Shown: positions 1-8,072 of the stretch, piece after piece
Layout of the letters: each line of letters opens with the position of its first letter
How positions within the stretch are numbered: the first letter of the stretch is position 1
DNA from: Candidatus Nanopelagicales bacterium
Lineage (GTDB): Bacteria; Actinomycetota; Actinomycetes; S36-B12; GCA-2699445
DNA length: 64,000 nt
Assembly: GCA_037045355.1 (NCBI GenBank)
Contig: JBAOHO010000013.1
Span: 294,864-358,863, forward strand
Direction of reading: 5' to 3'
Notes under the pieces: generated by a model
What the model was told of the DNA's origin: nothing
Databases searched by the model: none
The model's input: the letters and a program-made list of their open reading frames with translations, nothing else
Translations under genes and position numbers: made by a program

Positions 1-301
1 GACGAACGCCGAAGGTGGCGTCCTTGAAGAAGTCCGGGATCTGGCTGTCGGTCAGGGTGGGGGAGGCGTAGAGGAGGTTCTCGTACAGCGACTGCTGGTT
101 GGCCCAGTACGGGGGAAGGGTGCCGTCCGTCAGGTACTGCTGGAACTCGGCCGCGGTGTCGACTCCGTCCGAACCGGGAGGCAGGACATTACGGAATCCG
201 CCGGCGTCGTTTCGGCCGTAGCCCTCGGGGTCCGCTGCCAGGGCGGTTCCGGGTAGGGCCACCAGGGCGGCCGTGACAAGGGCGATGAGTCGTCGGTGCA
301 C
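1..301 (-). CDS. Penicillin acylase family protein, N-terminal part (runs off the left edge)
   Basis: Only about 100 codons are present. The GTG start at 301 follows a GAAAGGA ribosome binding site. A signal peptide of about 22 residues ending TALA-A indicates export. The mature part contains YGRNDAGGFRNVLPPG, LYENLLYASP and IPDFFKDATFGV, the usual N-terminal region of secreted actinobacterial penicillin/acyl-homoserine-lactone acylase-like proteins (peptidase S45, Ntn hydrolases that cleave amides after self-processing). The autocatalytic Ser/Cys lies beyond the window, so activity cannot be judged. It starts 14 bp after the lysozyme-like gene on the same strand and is probably co-transcribed with it. 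Confidence 0.75.
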   Translation of the reverse strand, partial: MHRRLIALVTAALVALPGTALAADPEGYGRNDAGGFRNVLPPGSDGVDTAAEFQQYLTDGTLPPYWANQQSLYENLLYASPTLTDSQIPDFFKDATFGVR

Positions 302-315
302 GGCGATCCTTTCGG

Positions 316-1545
316 TCAGCTGAGCCGCTGGTACCACTGCAGGGCAAAGGAGCCCCGGACTTGACGAACGAAGTCAGCGCTGTCGGCAGAGCCTTCGTAG
401 ATGTCATGGAAGTACACGGTGGCCGCCAGGATATCGGTCATGTCCTTGTACATCTCGATATCGAACGTCGTGAGTACGGTCTCCATCTCGAAGACCATGA
501 ATTCGACCTGCGTCCGTGCGTCCCACGGGTCGAGACCACGAGCCGATGCGAAAGCAATCAGGCTGTTGCCCCCGTTGTCCCAGCGTCCTCCCTGGGACCA
601 CTGCGCCAGCCCGCGACCCGGGCCTCCGGACTGGACGGCAGTGGGGTCGACGCCGGACTCCTGTTGCAGGTTCCCGAGGATGCCGGCGATCGACTCCTCC
701 GAGAACCCGTCCGCCTTGAGCATCTTCCAGACCACGTCCGCCGCGGGGCCGGTCGAGATCGGGGGACCTCCCGCGAGCGAGTCGGCCAAGGCGACCTTGT
801 AGACGTCCTGGGCCTCGTCGTAGTCATCGTCGAGACGAACCAGTGCGGCCTCACCGATCCTCACGTCCCGCCGGGCGGCGGTCATGAAGTCCTCCGCTTC
901 GGCGACGGACCGGCGAGCAGCCACCAGATCGTCGTGGGCGGCTTCGTACTCGGTCTGGGCGGCGTCGTACCCGGCGCGGGCTTCGTCGGCCACTCCGGTG
1001 GCGTCCTGTGCGAGGCGGACGGTGCGTTGGGCGTCGACGATTCCGGCATCGCTGAGGTTGTCGTACGTCATGTCGCGGCGGGCCATCTCGTGCAGGGCGG
1101 CAGGGCCGTCGGCGGCGAAGGTGGCGAATAGTTCGAGGTCGGTGTCCGACAACGCGTTGATGTAGGCGTTGCGGGCCATGCGGCGTAGTGCGCTTTCCGC
1201 AGCGAGAGCCGATTCGCGAGCCTTCGTCTCGGCCGCGGTGGCCGTGTGCGCGTCATCGGCGGCCTCCTCCGCGCGCTTCTTCGTCGCCCGGTCCACGGCC
1301 AGCGCGGCAGTGACCGCATTCTGTGCGTCGGTGAGTTGCCGAGTGGCGTCGCCGACGCGGGCCTCGGCGGCTGCGATCTCGGCTTCAGCAGCGCGATGCT
1401 GGGCTCGGATGTCGGCCAGTTGCTGCGCTGCGATGGACATCGGAACAGGGTCGGGGTCACTGCCGGCTGCCTGCGGAACTCCGGAGCCCAGAGTCAGACT
1501 CACCACGACTGCCCCCGCGGCGGCGCAGCGTGACAGTAGGCCCAT
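316..1545 (-). CDS. Secreted coiled-coil protein with C-terminal phage-tail-lysozyme domain
   Basis: 409 aa. A signal peptide (to about residue 27) is followed by about 220 residues of Ala/Glu/Arg-rich heptads, a long coiled coil resembling the N-terminal half of actinobacterial RipA/NlpC-type hydrolases. From about residue 265 comes a phage-tail-lysozyme-type domain: VVWKMLKADGFSEESIAGI, then NLQQESGVDP with the likely catalytic Glu, and GRGLAQWSQGGRW. I infer a cell-wall hydrolase held by or regulated through its coiled coil, perhaps acting in division or envelope remodelling. It lies just upstream of the acylase gene. The substrate is not demonstrated, and the unusual domain pairing makes the exact role uncertain. 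Confidence 0.7.
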   Translation of the reverse strand: MGLLSRCAAAGAVVVSLTLGSGVPQAAGSDPDPVPMSIAAQQLADIRAQHRAAEAEIAAAEARVGDATRQLTDAQNAVTAALAVDRATKKRAEEAADDAHTATAAETKARESALAAESALRRMARNAYINALSDTDLELFATFAADGPAALHEMARRDMTYDNLSDAGIVDAQRTVRLAQDATGVADEARAGYDAAQTEYEAAHDDLVAARRSVAEAEDFMTAARRDVRIGEAALVRLDDDYDEAQDVYKVALADSLAGGPPISTGPAADVVWKMLKADGFSEESIAGILGNLQQESGVDPTAVQSGGPGRGLAQWSQGGRWDNGGNSLIAFASARGLDPWDARTQVEFMVFEMETVLTTFDIEMYKDMTDILAATVYFHDIYEGSADSADFVRQVRGSFALQWYQRLS

Positions 1546-1614
1546 GTTCCCATCATCGGCACACTTGAGGGCCCGCGACAGCCGAGTTGCGAATACCGGG
1601 TGGCAATTCCCGGA

Positions 1615-2991
1615 TCAACCGGACATCTGAGCGAATGTCGCAGTGAAGTGCCGCAGGACCGGGGGCTCTTCGACGATGCGGTAGCCCGGCAGGTCGTGGG
1701 CCCTTGCCGCCACCTGCTCGCAGACCTCGATGACGTAGTCGATGTGGCTTTGGGTGTAGGTCCGCCGCGGAATTGCGAGCCGCACCAGGTCCAGTGCGGC
1801 GGGTTGTTCGCTGCCGTCGGGCCGGCGACCGAACATGACGGTGCCGATCTCGCAGCCGCGGACACCGCCGGCCTCGTAGAGTGCCACCGCGAGTGCTTGT
1901 CCGGGGTATTGCAGCGGGTCCAGGTGCGGCAGGAGTTCGCGAGCGTCGAGGTAGACCGCGTGCCCCCCGATGGGTTGGACGACCGGGATGCCTCGTTGCG
2001 CCAGCGCGTCACCGAGGTAGGCGGTGGATCGGATCCGGTAGCGCAGATAGTCGTGGTCGACAGCTTCGCGCAGGCCGACGGCGAGCGCTTCGAGGTCGCG
2101 TCCTGCCAGACCGCCGTACGTCGGGAATCCCTCCGTGAGGATGAGTAGGGCGCGACACTGCTGGGCCAGGGCGTCGTCGTTGACGGCCAGCCATCCGCCG
2201 ATATTCCCCATCGGGTCCTTCTTGGCGCTCATGGTCATCCCGTCGGCGAGTCCGGCGATCTCGCGGACGATGTCGGACACCTCCCGATCACTTTGGCCCG
2301 GTTCCCGCTCCCGGATGAACCACGCATTCTCGGCGAAGCGGCATGCATCGAGGAACAGCGGCTTTCCGTGCCGGTGCGCCACCTCGCTCGTTTCCCGGAT
2401 GTTCGCCAGGCTGACGGGCTGTCCGCCGCCTGAGTTGTTCGTGATGGTCAGCATCACGCACGGCACCGAGTCGCCCTGTTCGGACAGCAGCGCATCCAGT
2501 GCACTGACATCCATGTTGCCCTTGAAGGGATGGCGGGAGGCTGGGTCACGGCCCTGGGGAATGACCAGATCGACCGCGGCGGCTCCCGTGTACTCGACGT
2601 TTGCCCGCGTGGTGTCGAAGTGGGTGTTGTTCGGGATGATCCGACCGGGACCACCGAGCACGCCGAACAGGATCTTCTCGGCGGCCCGACCTTGATGGGT
2701 GGGGATGACGTGCTCGAAGGGGAACAGTTCTCGCACCCCGTCGCGGAACAACTCGAATGACGGCGACCCCGCGTACGACTCGTCGCCGTGCTGGATCGCC
2801 GCCCATTGGTCCCGGCTCATCGCTCCCGTCCCAGAGTCGGTCAGCAGGTCGATGATGACGTCTCGCGCGGGCAGATTGAACAGGTTGTAGCCCGCGGCCC
2901 GGATGGCCTCGGCGCGCTGCTCGGGCGTGGTCAGATGCAGCGGTTCGACCGAATGGATGCGGAAGGGTTCGATGATGGTTCGGAACTCCAT
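1615..2991 (-). CDS. tnaA: Tryptophanase / tyrosine phenol-lyase family enzyme
   Basis: 458 aa, PLP-dependent beta-eliminating lyase of aromatic amino acids; tryptophanase splits tryptophan to indole, pyruvate and ammonia. The PLP-lysine motif is SAKKDPMGNIGG, with GHAVYLDAR and TNNSGGGQPVS also typical. The start ATG at 2991 gives the family's usual N-terminus (RTIIEPFRIHSVEPL); the frame is open further upstream but that extension overlaps the amine oxidase gene and is not homologous. It begins 17 bp after the amine oxidase stop, so it is the last gene of a three-gene operon. Tryptophanase and tyrosine phenol-lyase cannot be separated with certainty by eye; tryptophanase is preferred. Confidence 0.85.
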   Translation of the reverse strand: MEFRTIIEPFRIHSVEPLHLTTPEQRAEAIRAAGYNLFNLPARDVIIDLLTDSGTGAMSRDQWAAIQHGDESYAGSPSFELFRDGVRELFPFEHVIPTHQGRAAEKILFGVLGGPGRIIPNNTHFDTTRANVEYTGAAAVDLVIPQGRDPASRHPFKGNMDVSALDALLSEQGDSVPCVMLTITNNSGGGQPVSLANIRETSEVAHRHGKPLFLDACRFAENAWFIREREPGQSDREVSDIVREIAGLADGMTMSAKKDPMGNIGGWLAVNDDALAQQCRALLILTEGFPTYGGLAGRDLEALAVGLREAVDHDYLRYRIRSTAYLGDALAQRGIPVVQPIGGHAVYLDARELLPHLDPLQYPGQALAVALYEAGGVRGCEIGTVMFGRRPDGSEQPAALDLVRLAIPRRTYTQSHIDYVIEVCEQVAARAHDLPGYRIVEEPPVLRHFTATFAQMSG

Positions 2992-3008
2992 GTCCGGACC
3001 GTACTGGT

Positions 3009-4376
3009 TCAGTGCCGCAGTTGCCCCCGGACCTCGGCTGCGGCGCGCAGACCCGACAGGATCGCTCCCTCGATGTAGCCGACCCAGCGGTCCGCTGTCT
3101 CCGTGCCGGCCCAGTGAATGGCCCCGACGGGCGTGCGCAGTGCTGGGCCGAACTGGGTCCACGCGCCGGGTGGCAGATGTGCGCCGTAGCAGCCCCGCGT
3201 GTGCGGTTCCGCGTTCCAGTCCCTGTCGACGTAGTCGAGCATGTCTGCCGCCCGGGGGCCGAAGTACCGCTGCAGTTCCGCCGTCACCAGCTCCCGGCGC
3301 ACCGACACGTCGAATCGTGAGGCGGTGACGGCCTCGCTGCCCTCGAAGAAGCCCACGATCATCCCCGGGTACCCGGTGGGCGGCGTGTTGTCGAACACCA
3401 CCTTGACGGGGCCCTGGTCGCTGGCTGCCTCCCCGGACAATCCATCGGCGCGCCAGAACGGCTGTTCGTAGATGGCGTGGAACTTGATGACCGACCCATG
3501 CGGCATGCGCTGCAGGAGTTGGGCTCGGTCAGCTGGAAGGACGGGGTCGTAGGTGATGCTGCCGGCGGTGGCTGGGGCCACCGTGACGATCACCGCGCTC
3601 GCGTCGATCGTGCGGGAGTCTGTCTCGACGAGTACCCCATGGTCGCGACGCTGGATGCTGCGGGCGGGATCGGAGAGCAGGACGCGGTCGCCCAGCCCTG
3701 CGGCAAGCCCGTCTGCCAACTGCATCATCCCGCCCACGACGCGATCCTGCTGGGCGCCGCCCCCGCTTGAGATCAGGGTCTCCAGGTTGGTGCCGGCGCG
3801 CGCGTAGAACAGCGCATGCAGTAACGAGATATTGGCCGCTTCGGTGGCGAAGACCGCTTCGGCTGCGACTCGGAAGAAGTCCCGACCCGCAGCGGTGCGA
3901 GCCGTGCGCACGATCCAGGTCTCGAAGGTCTGGCCGTCGAGTTCACTCGCCCGCGGGGTTCGCCACGGGTGGGTCGGATCGACCCGGGCTGCCAGTCGGT
4001 CGAACCGCCACTGCGCCTGCCCAACATCCGCCAGGGCGACGGCCGGCAGGCGTGGGACCCGACCGGCGTAGCGGGCGGATCGACCGCGGAACAGTAGCAA
4101 CTTGTCCCCGACCACGTTCGTGGGCATCGTCGTGAGTCCCAGGCGATCGAGCAGGGCGTATGCCAGGTCCTGACCGGGGCCCAGCCACTGCCCACCGTGG
4201 TCGACCCAGGCGTCCGGGTAGCCGGAGAGCGGCTCGGTCTGCACGCGGCCACCCACACGATCTCGGGCTTCCACCACCAAGCACTCGATCCCCTCTGCCC
4301 GCAGCGCGTCAGCCGCGGTCAGACCCGAGATTCCCGCGCCGACCACCACCACCCCGGTGTCGAGATGTCGTGTCAT
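3009..4376 (-). CDS. FAD-dependent amine oxidase
   Basis: 455 aa flavin monoamine oxidase. N-terminal dinucleotide-binding motif VVGAGISGLTAADAL, then EARDRVGGRVQT; C-terminal FAD-contact motif WAGTETADRWVGYIEGA. This is the monoamine/putrescine/tryptophan oxidase superfamily, oxidising primary amines to aldehydes with H2O2. No signal peptide is visible, so it is cytoplasmic. The start ATG at 4376 overlaps the stop of the upstream membrane protein gene (ATGA), and tryptophanase follows. The neighbourhood suggests aromatic amine or amino-acid breakdown. Substrate specificity cannot be read from the sequence. Confidence 0.85.
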   Translation of the reverse strand: MTRHLDTGVVVVGAGISGLTAADALRAEGIECLVVEARDRVGGRVQTEPLSGYPDAWVDHGGQWLGPGQDLAYALLDRLGLTTMPTNVVGDKLLLFRGRSARYAGRVPRLPAVALADVGQAQWRFDRLAARVDPTHPWRTPRASELDGQTFETWIVRTARTAAGRDFFRVAAEAVFATEAANISLLHALFYARAGTNLETLISSGGGAQQDRVVGGMMQLADGLAAGLGDRVLLSDPARSIQRRDHGVLVETDSRTIDASAVIVTVAPATAGSITYDPVLPADRAQLLQRMPHGSVIKFHAIYEQPFWRADGLSGEAASDQGPVKVVFDNTPPTGYPGMIVGFFEGSEAVTASRFDVSVRRELVTAELQRYFGPRAADMLDYVDRDWNAEPHTRGCYGAHLPPGAWTQFGPALRTPVGAIHWAGTETADRWVGYIEGAILSGLRAAAEVRGQLRH

Positions 4377-4657
4377 GACGGGGGTCGCTCGGGCTGCTCC
4401 TGGGCGGCGACGGTGTCGCGCAACTCCTTGCGCTTGTGCACGAACCGGGACCGCAGACCGACGACCATGAACGGCAAGTAGGCGCCGATGAAGATCATGA
4501 CCAGACCGAAGATGGTCCAGAAGTTGGTGAAGTCGGTGCCCGGTTCGTAGCGGTCGATCGCCACATTGAGCATCGACAACCACCATCCGCCGATGATGAG
4601 CACCGCACCGGCGAGGAAACCTCCGGCGCCGTACAGGAATGAGCCGAACTTCTCCAT
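4373..4657 (-). CDS. Small two-helix membrane protein
   Basis: 94 aa. Two hydrophobic segments (about residues 9–30 and 45–67) are followed by a basic, charged C-terminal tail (SRFVHKRKELRD). No family recognised. It is first in the operon with amine oxidase and tryptophanase and overlaps the former by ATGA, so translation is probably coupled. It may be an accessory or anchoring protein, but no function should be assigned. A TACTGT box ends 6 nt before its ATG, so the mRNA is probably leaderless. Confidence 0.7.
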   Translation of the reverse strand: MEKFGSFLYGAGGFLAGAVLIIGGWWLSMLNVAIDRYEPGTDFTNFWTIFGLVMIFIGAYLPFMVVGLRSRFVHKRKELRDTVAAQEQPERPPS

Positions 4658-4663
4658 GGACTC

Positions 4664-4669
4664 ACAGTA
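4664..4669 (-). promoter_or_regulatory. -10 box of a leaderless promoter for the amine oxidase/tryptophanase operon
   Basis: TACTGT followed by 6 nt (GAGTCC) and then the ATG at 4657; transcription would start at or next to the start codon. Confidence 0.55.
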
Positions 4670-4721
4670 GGGGACTCAGACTAGGCGGAAAGGTGTCTGC
4701 AACCTCGCGGCATCGAACACC

Positions 4722-4727
4722 TACGCT
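4722..4727 (+). promoter_or_regulatory. -10 box of a leaderless promoter for the small ORF–ung–P450 operon
   Basis: TACGCT followed by 7 nt and the ATG at 4735. It lies about 50 bp from the divergent box at 4664–4669, so the two operons share a very short control region. Confidence 0.55.
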
Positions 4728-4734
4728 GTCAGTC

Positions 4735-4821
4735 ATGGCTCCCATCAAGGCCCCCGGCGAGGCCCTCCTGAAGGCCCTGGTCAAGGTCCCCGGCAAGGCT
4801 TCGGACGACTCCCGTCGATGA
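4735..4821 (+). CDS. 28-residue leader-like small ORF overlapping ung
   Basis: MAPIKAPGEALLKALVK followed by VPGKASDDSRR. It is short and basic with an amphipathic middle. Its TGA overlaps the ung ATG (ATGA), and a TANNNT box sits 7 nt before its ATG, so if the promoter is as read this would be the first thing translated on the ung mRNA. No family recognised. It may be a coupling peptide that lets ung be translated without its own ribosome binding site, or a small protein in its own right. Confidence 0.45.
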   Translation: MAPIKAPGEALLKALVKVPGKASDDSRR

Positions 4822-5513
4822 CGCGTCCAACACAGGAAGCACCGCGACCGCTGTCCGATCTGGTGCACCCGGGTTGGCTGCCCATCCTCGATCCGGTCGC
4901 CGAACGCATCGCCGCCATGGGCGACTTCCTGCGGGCCGAACTGGCCGCGGGACGCGGCTACCTGCCGGCGGGAGCCAATGTTCTGCGCGCATTCACCCGG
5001 GACCCGGCGGAGGTCTCGGTCCTGCTGATCGGTCAGGACCCGTACCCGACTCCGGGACACGCGGTCGGGTTGTCGTTCTCGGTCGCCGCCGAGGTACGCC
5101 CACTGCCGCGCAGTCTGGTCAACATCTTCCGCGAGTACTGCTCTGATCTCGACGTCCCCTCTCCTACCACCGGGGATCTGAGCCCGTGGTTCGAGCGAGG
5201 GGTGCTGTTGCTCAACAGGGTGCTGACCGTTCGGCCGGGAGCACCTGGGTCACACCGTGGCAAGGGATGGGAGGACGTCACGGCGGCGGCCATCAGCGGC
5301 CTGGCTGCCCGGGACACGCCACTCGTTGCGATCCTCTGGGGGCGTGATGCGCAAAGCGCCCAACGTTTCCTCGGTGAGGTTCCGGTCATCGCCTCCGCGC
5401 ACCCGAGCCCCTTGTCCGCCGATCGTGGCTTCTTCGGGTCTCGTCCGTTCAGTCGGGCCAACGATCTACTGGTGACTGCAGGCGGCTCGGCTGTCGACTG
5501 GCGTCTGCCATGA
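4818..5513 (+). CDS. ung: Uracil-DNA glycosylase
   Basis: 231 aa, family 1 UDG. The active-site water-activating motif is GQDPYPTPGHAVGLSFS (catalytic Asp in GQDPYP) and the DNA-intercalation/catalytic His motif is SAHPSPLSADRGFFGSRPF. It removes uracil from DNA at the start of base excision repair. The start overlaps the preceding small ORF, and the stop overlaps the P450 start (ATGA). Length and motifs are complete. Confidence 0.95.
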   Translation: MTRPTQEAPRPLSDLVHPGWLPILDPVAERIAAMGDFLRAELAAGRGYLPAGANVLRAFTRDPAEVSVLLIGQDPYPTPGHAVGLSFSVAAEVRPLPRSLVNIFREYCSDLDVPSPTTGDLSPWFERGVLLLNRVLTVRPGAPGSHRGKGWEDVTAAAISGLAARDTPLVAILWGRDAQSAQRFLGEVPVIASAHPSPLSADRGFFGSRPFSRANDLLVTAGGSAVDWRLP

Positions 5514-6801
5514 CCCGTAGTTTCCTCGGAACACCGGCAACCGCTCCCGGTCCGCTGGGGCCCCAGATGCTGCGGTCCACCATGATGATCCGACGGGACC
5601 CGCTGGCGTTCCTTGCGCAGATGCGTGACGACTACGGCGATGTGGTGCAGTTCCCCATCCCGCGTCCGGCGACGTACCTGGTGGCGTCTGCGTCTGCGAC
5701 CCAGCAGGTGCTCGTGGGGCGCCCTGGCGGATACGACAAGGACACCATCCAGTACCGCTCGTTATCGCTCGTCACGGGCGATGGGCTGCTCACCGCGACC
5801 AATGACCACTGGCGCGGCCAGCGGCCCGTGGTGCAGCCCGCGTTCCATCATTCCTTCCTCCCGGCGGTCGGCGAGGTCGTCGCGCAGGAGACCGGATGGC
5901 TCATCGACCGTTGGGGGGACTACCGGCCGGCGCTGTCGTCGATGTCGAGCTGGCCATGATGGATCTGGCGCTTCGGGTCGTCGGCCGGTGCCTGTTCGCC
6001 GACGATCTCCGCGGCTCGACTGCGGCGTTGGCTCACGCGACGCTGGAGGCGCTCGACGTCGTGATCAAGCGCTCCCGGGTGCCGATCGCCATCCCGGCTG
6101 CGTGGCCGACTCCGGCCAACCGACGGCTGGACCGCAGCATGCGGGCTCTCGAATCGGCCGTCGAACGCCTGATGACGCAACGGAACCCCGAGCCAGGGAG
6201 CACGCTGCTCCTCGACTTGATCCTCAGTCAACCGGACTGGAGCAGACGGCAGATGCGCGACCAGATCGTCACGTTCCTGGTTGCCGGCCACGAGACCGCC
6301 GCCAGCGCAATGACCTGGGCCCTGTGGCTCCTCGCCCGTGACCCCGACCGACAGGTTCCTCCGTCAGGAGTGTCAGCGGCGAACTACGCCCGCGCATGTG
6401 CCGAGGAGGCCCTGCGACTGTTCCCACCGGCATGGGTCATCAGTCGCAACGCCGTGTTGGCCGATGAGATCGAGGGGATCGAGATCCCGGCCGGGGCGCT
6501 GGTGATCACCAGCCCCTTCCTGCTGCACCGGGACAGTCGTTACTGGCCGGATCCGGATCGGTTCGACCCCGGTCGGTTCGCCGACCGACTGGCAGCAGCC
6601 CAGCGGGCGGCCTACCTGCCCTTCGGCGCGGGGCCGAGACTATGCATCGGACGCGACTTCGCCCGCTGGGAAATGACCCAGGTCATCGAGCAGTTGCTGG
6701 CTGCGTTCGAGTGGTCCGTGGTGACGCCGCAGCCGCCGATGTTGCCGTCTGTCACCTTGCGTCCAGTCGGTGGACTGCAGCTGGCGATCAGTCGTCGGTG
6801 A
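5510..6801 (+). CDS. Cytochrome P450 (one reading-frame break)
   Basis: About 430 residues when repaired. The I-helix motif is FLVAGHETAASAMTWALW, the K-helix ExxR is EEALRLF, and the heme-binding loop is PFGAGPRLCIGRDF with the proximal Cys. It is a soluble monooxygenase needing a separate ferredoxin/reductase, none of which is nearby. The frame changes near 5900–5955: the first part ends in a stop at 5959, the second is open through 6801. A lost G in the run of six G near 5914 would restore a continuous protein; two extra bases would also do so. All catalytic motifs lie intact downstream. Substrate unknown. Confidence 0.85.
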
Positions 6802-6803
6802 AC

Positions 6804-7241
6804 TCACCGTCCGACGTTGACGTACTCGACCAGAGCGTTGCGCTCCTCTTCGAGTTCGCCGAGTCGGCTCTTGACGACGTCGCCGATGCTCACGATCCCG
6901 ATGATGTGTTCGTCGCTGTCCAGCACTGGGACGTGGCGTACCCGTGAGGTGGTCATGAGTCCCATGAGATCGGCGGTCGTGGCCGATGGGGGCGCGCAGG
7001 TGACGGTCGGCGTCATGATGCTGGAAACCGGCTGTTCGAGGATCGCAGCCCCACCCGTCGCGAGGTGGCGTACGACATCGCGTTCGGAGACGATGCCGAC
7101 GACCGTCTGGCCGTCGTCGGACACCACCAGGGCGCCGATGTTGAACTGAGCGAGTTTCGCCAACAGTTCCGTGACGGTGGCGCTGGGTCGGACAGTCTCC
7201 ACGGCATTGCCCTTTGACTGCAGGACATGTTCGAGTTTCAT
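6804..7241 (-). CDS. Tandem CBS-domain protein
   Basis: 145 aa made almost entirely of two CBS repeats (residues about 8–65 and 75–132: IGALVVSDDGQTVVGIVSERD and RVRHVPVLDSDEHIIGIV). Such stand-alone pairs usually bind adenine nucleotides and act as energy or redox sensors. AAAGG lies 8 nt before the ATG. It is convergent with P450, with only 2 bp between stops. No partner enzyme is fused or adjacent. Confidence 0.85.
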   Translation of the reverse strand: MKLEHVLQSKGNAVETVRPSATVTELLAKLAQFNIGALVVSDDGQTVVGIVSERDVVRHLATGGAAILEQPVSSIMTPTVTCAPPSATTADLMGLMTTSRVRHVPVLDSDEHIIGIVSIGDVVKSRLGELEEERNALVEYVNVGR

Positions 7242-7274
7242 GGGTCCGGCCTTTCGTGGGTCGATGGGCGCAGG

Positions 7275-8072
7275 TTACTCAGTGGGGACGTCGGTGCGCA
7301 GCACCCGGAGGACTTCTTCATGCAAATGTCCGTTGGTCGTAACAGCGCAGCCCCCGGTGATGGCGTCGCCACCGTCGTAGGCGGTCATGCGGCCACCGCT
7401 CTCGGTCACGATCGGCACGAGTGCGGCCATGTCCCACGGAGCCAGAAACGGTTCCGCCGCGATGTCGACAGCCCCCTCGGCCACGAGGGCATGCGACAGG
7501 AAGTCGCCGTAGCCCCGGGTGCGCCAACACGTGTCGATCAGGGCCCGCAGACCCGGCCAGGAACCGCGCTCCCGCCAGCCCAGCTCGTCCGAATAGGAGA
7601 ACGAGGCATCGCTCAACTGACTCACCGCGCTGCACGTCAGGGAGCGCACAGTGTCATCGACATCGCGGGTGTGCGCACCTGATCCGGCGGCGGCCCACCA
7701 CCGTCGGCCGAGCGCCGGCGCCGAAGCGACACCGACAACAGGTTCGCCTGCCTCGACGAGCGCCAGCAGCGTGCACCAGACAGGCACTCCGCGCAGGTAG
7801 TTCTTGGTGCCGTCGATCGGGTCGATGATCCACTGCCGCGATGTGTCGCCGGCGGATCCGAACTCCTCGCCGAGGATGCTGTCATCCGGCCGGTGGGTGC
7901 TCAGCATGGTCCGAATGGTCTGCTCGGCGCGTTGGTCGGCTTCGGTCACCGGCGACATGTCCGGCTTGGTCTCCACGTGCAGGTCGCCAGCGAGATAGCG
8001 CGACATCGTCACCTCGTCGGCAGCGTCCGCGATCCGCAGCGCGAGTGTGAGGTCGTCGTCCCATCGGTTCAC
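7275..8072 (-). CDS. hisN: Inositol-monophosphatase family phosphatase, probable histidinol-phosphatase
   Basis: 265 aa. Metal- and substrate-binding motifs are GEEFGS, IIDPIDGTKNYLRG and WDMAALVPIVTESGG, as in the Mg-dependent IMPase superfamily. An aroA–rsgA–hisN order is common in actinobacteria, which is why histidinol-phosphatase (histidine biosynthesis) is preferred over inositol phosphatase. The GTG start at 8072 overlaps the M20 peptidase stop (GTGA), so translation is coupled to a gene whose last codons are a 21-bp repeat array. Confidence 0.8.
   Translation of the reverse strand: MNRWDDDLTLALRIADAADEVTMSRYLAGDLHVETKPDMSPVTEADQRAEQTIRTMLSTHRPDDSILGEEFGSAGDTSRQWIIDPIDGTKNYLRGVPVWCTLLALVEAGEPVVGVASAPALGRRWWAAAGSGAHTRDVDDTVRSLTCSAVSQLSDASFSYSDELGWRERGSWPGLRALIDTCWRTRGYGDFLSHALVAEGAVDIAAEPFLAPWDMAALVPIVTESGGRMTAYDGGDAITGGCAVTTNGHLHEEVLRVLRTDVPTE

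Noticed and set aside
3009..3162. Longer tryptophanase starting at 3162
   Set aside because: The extra 57 residues overlap the end of the amine oxidase gene and do not resemble the family N-terminus.
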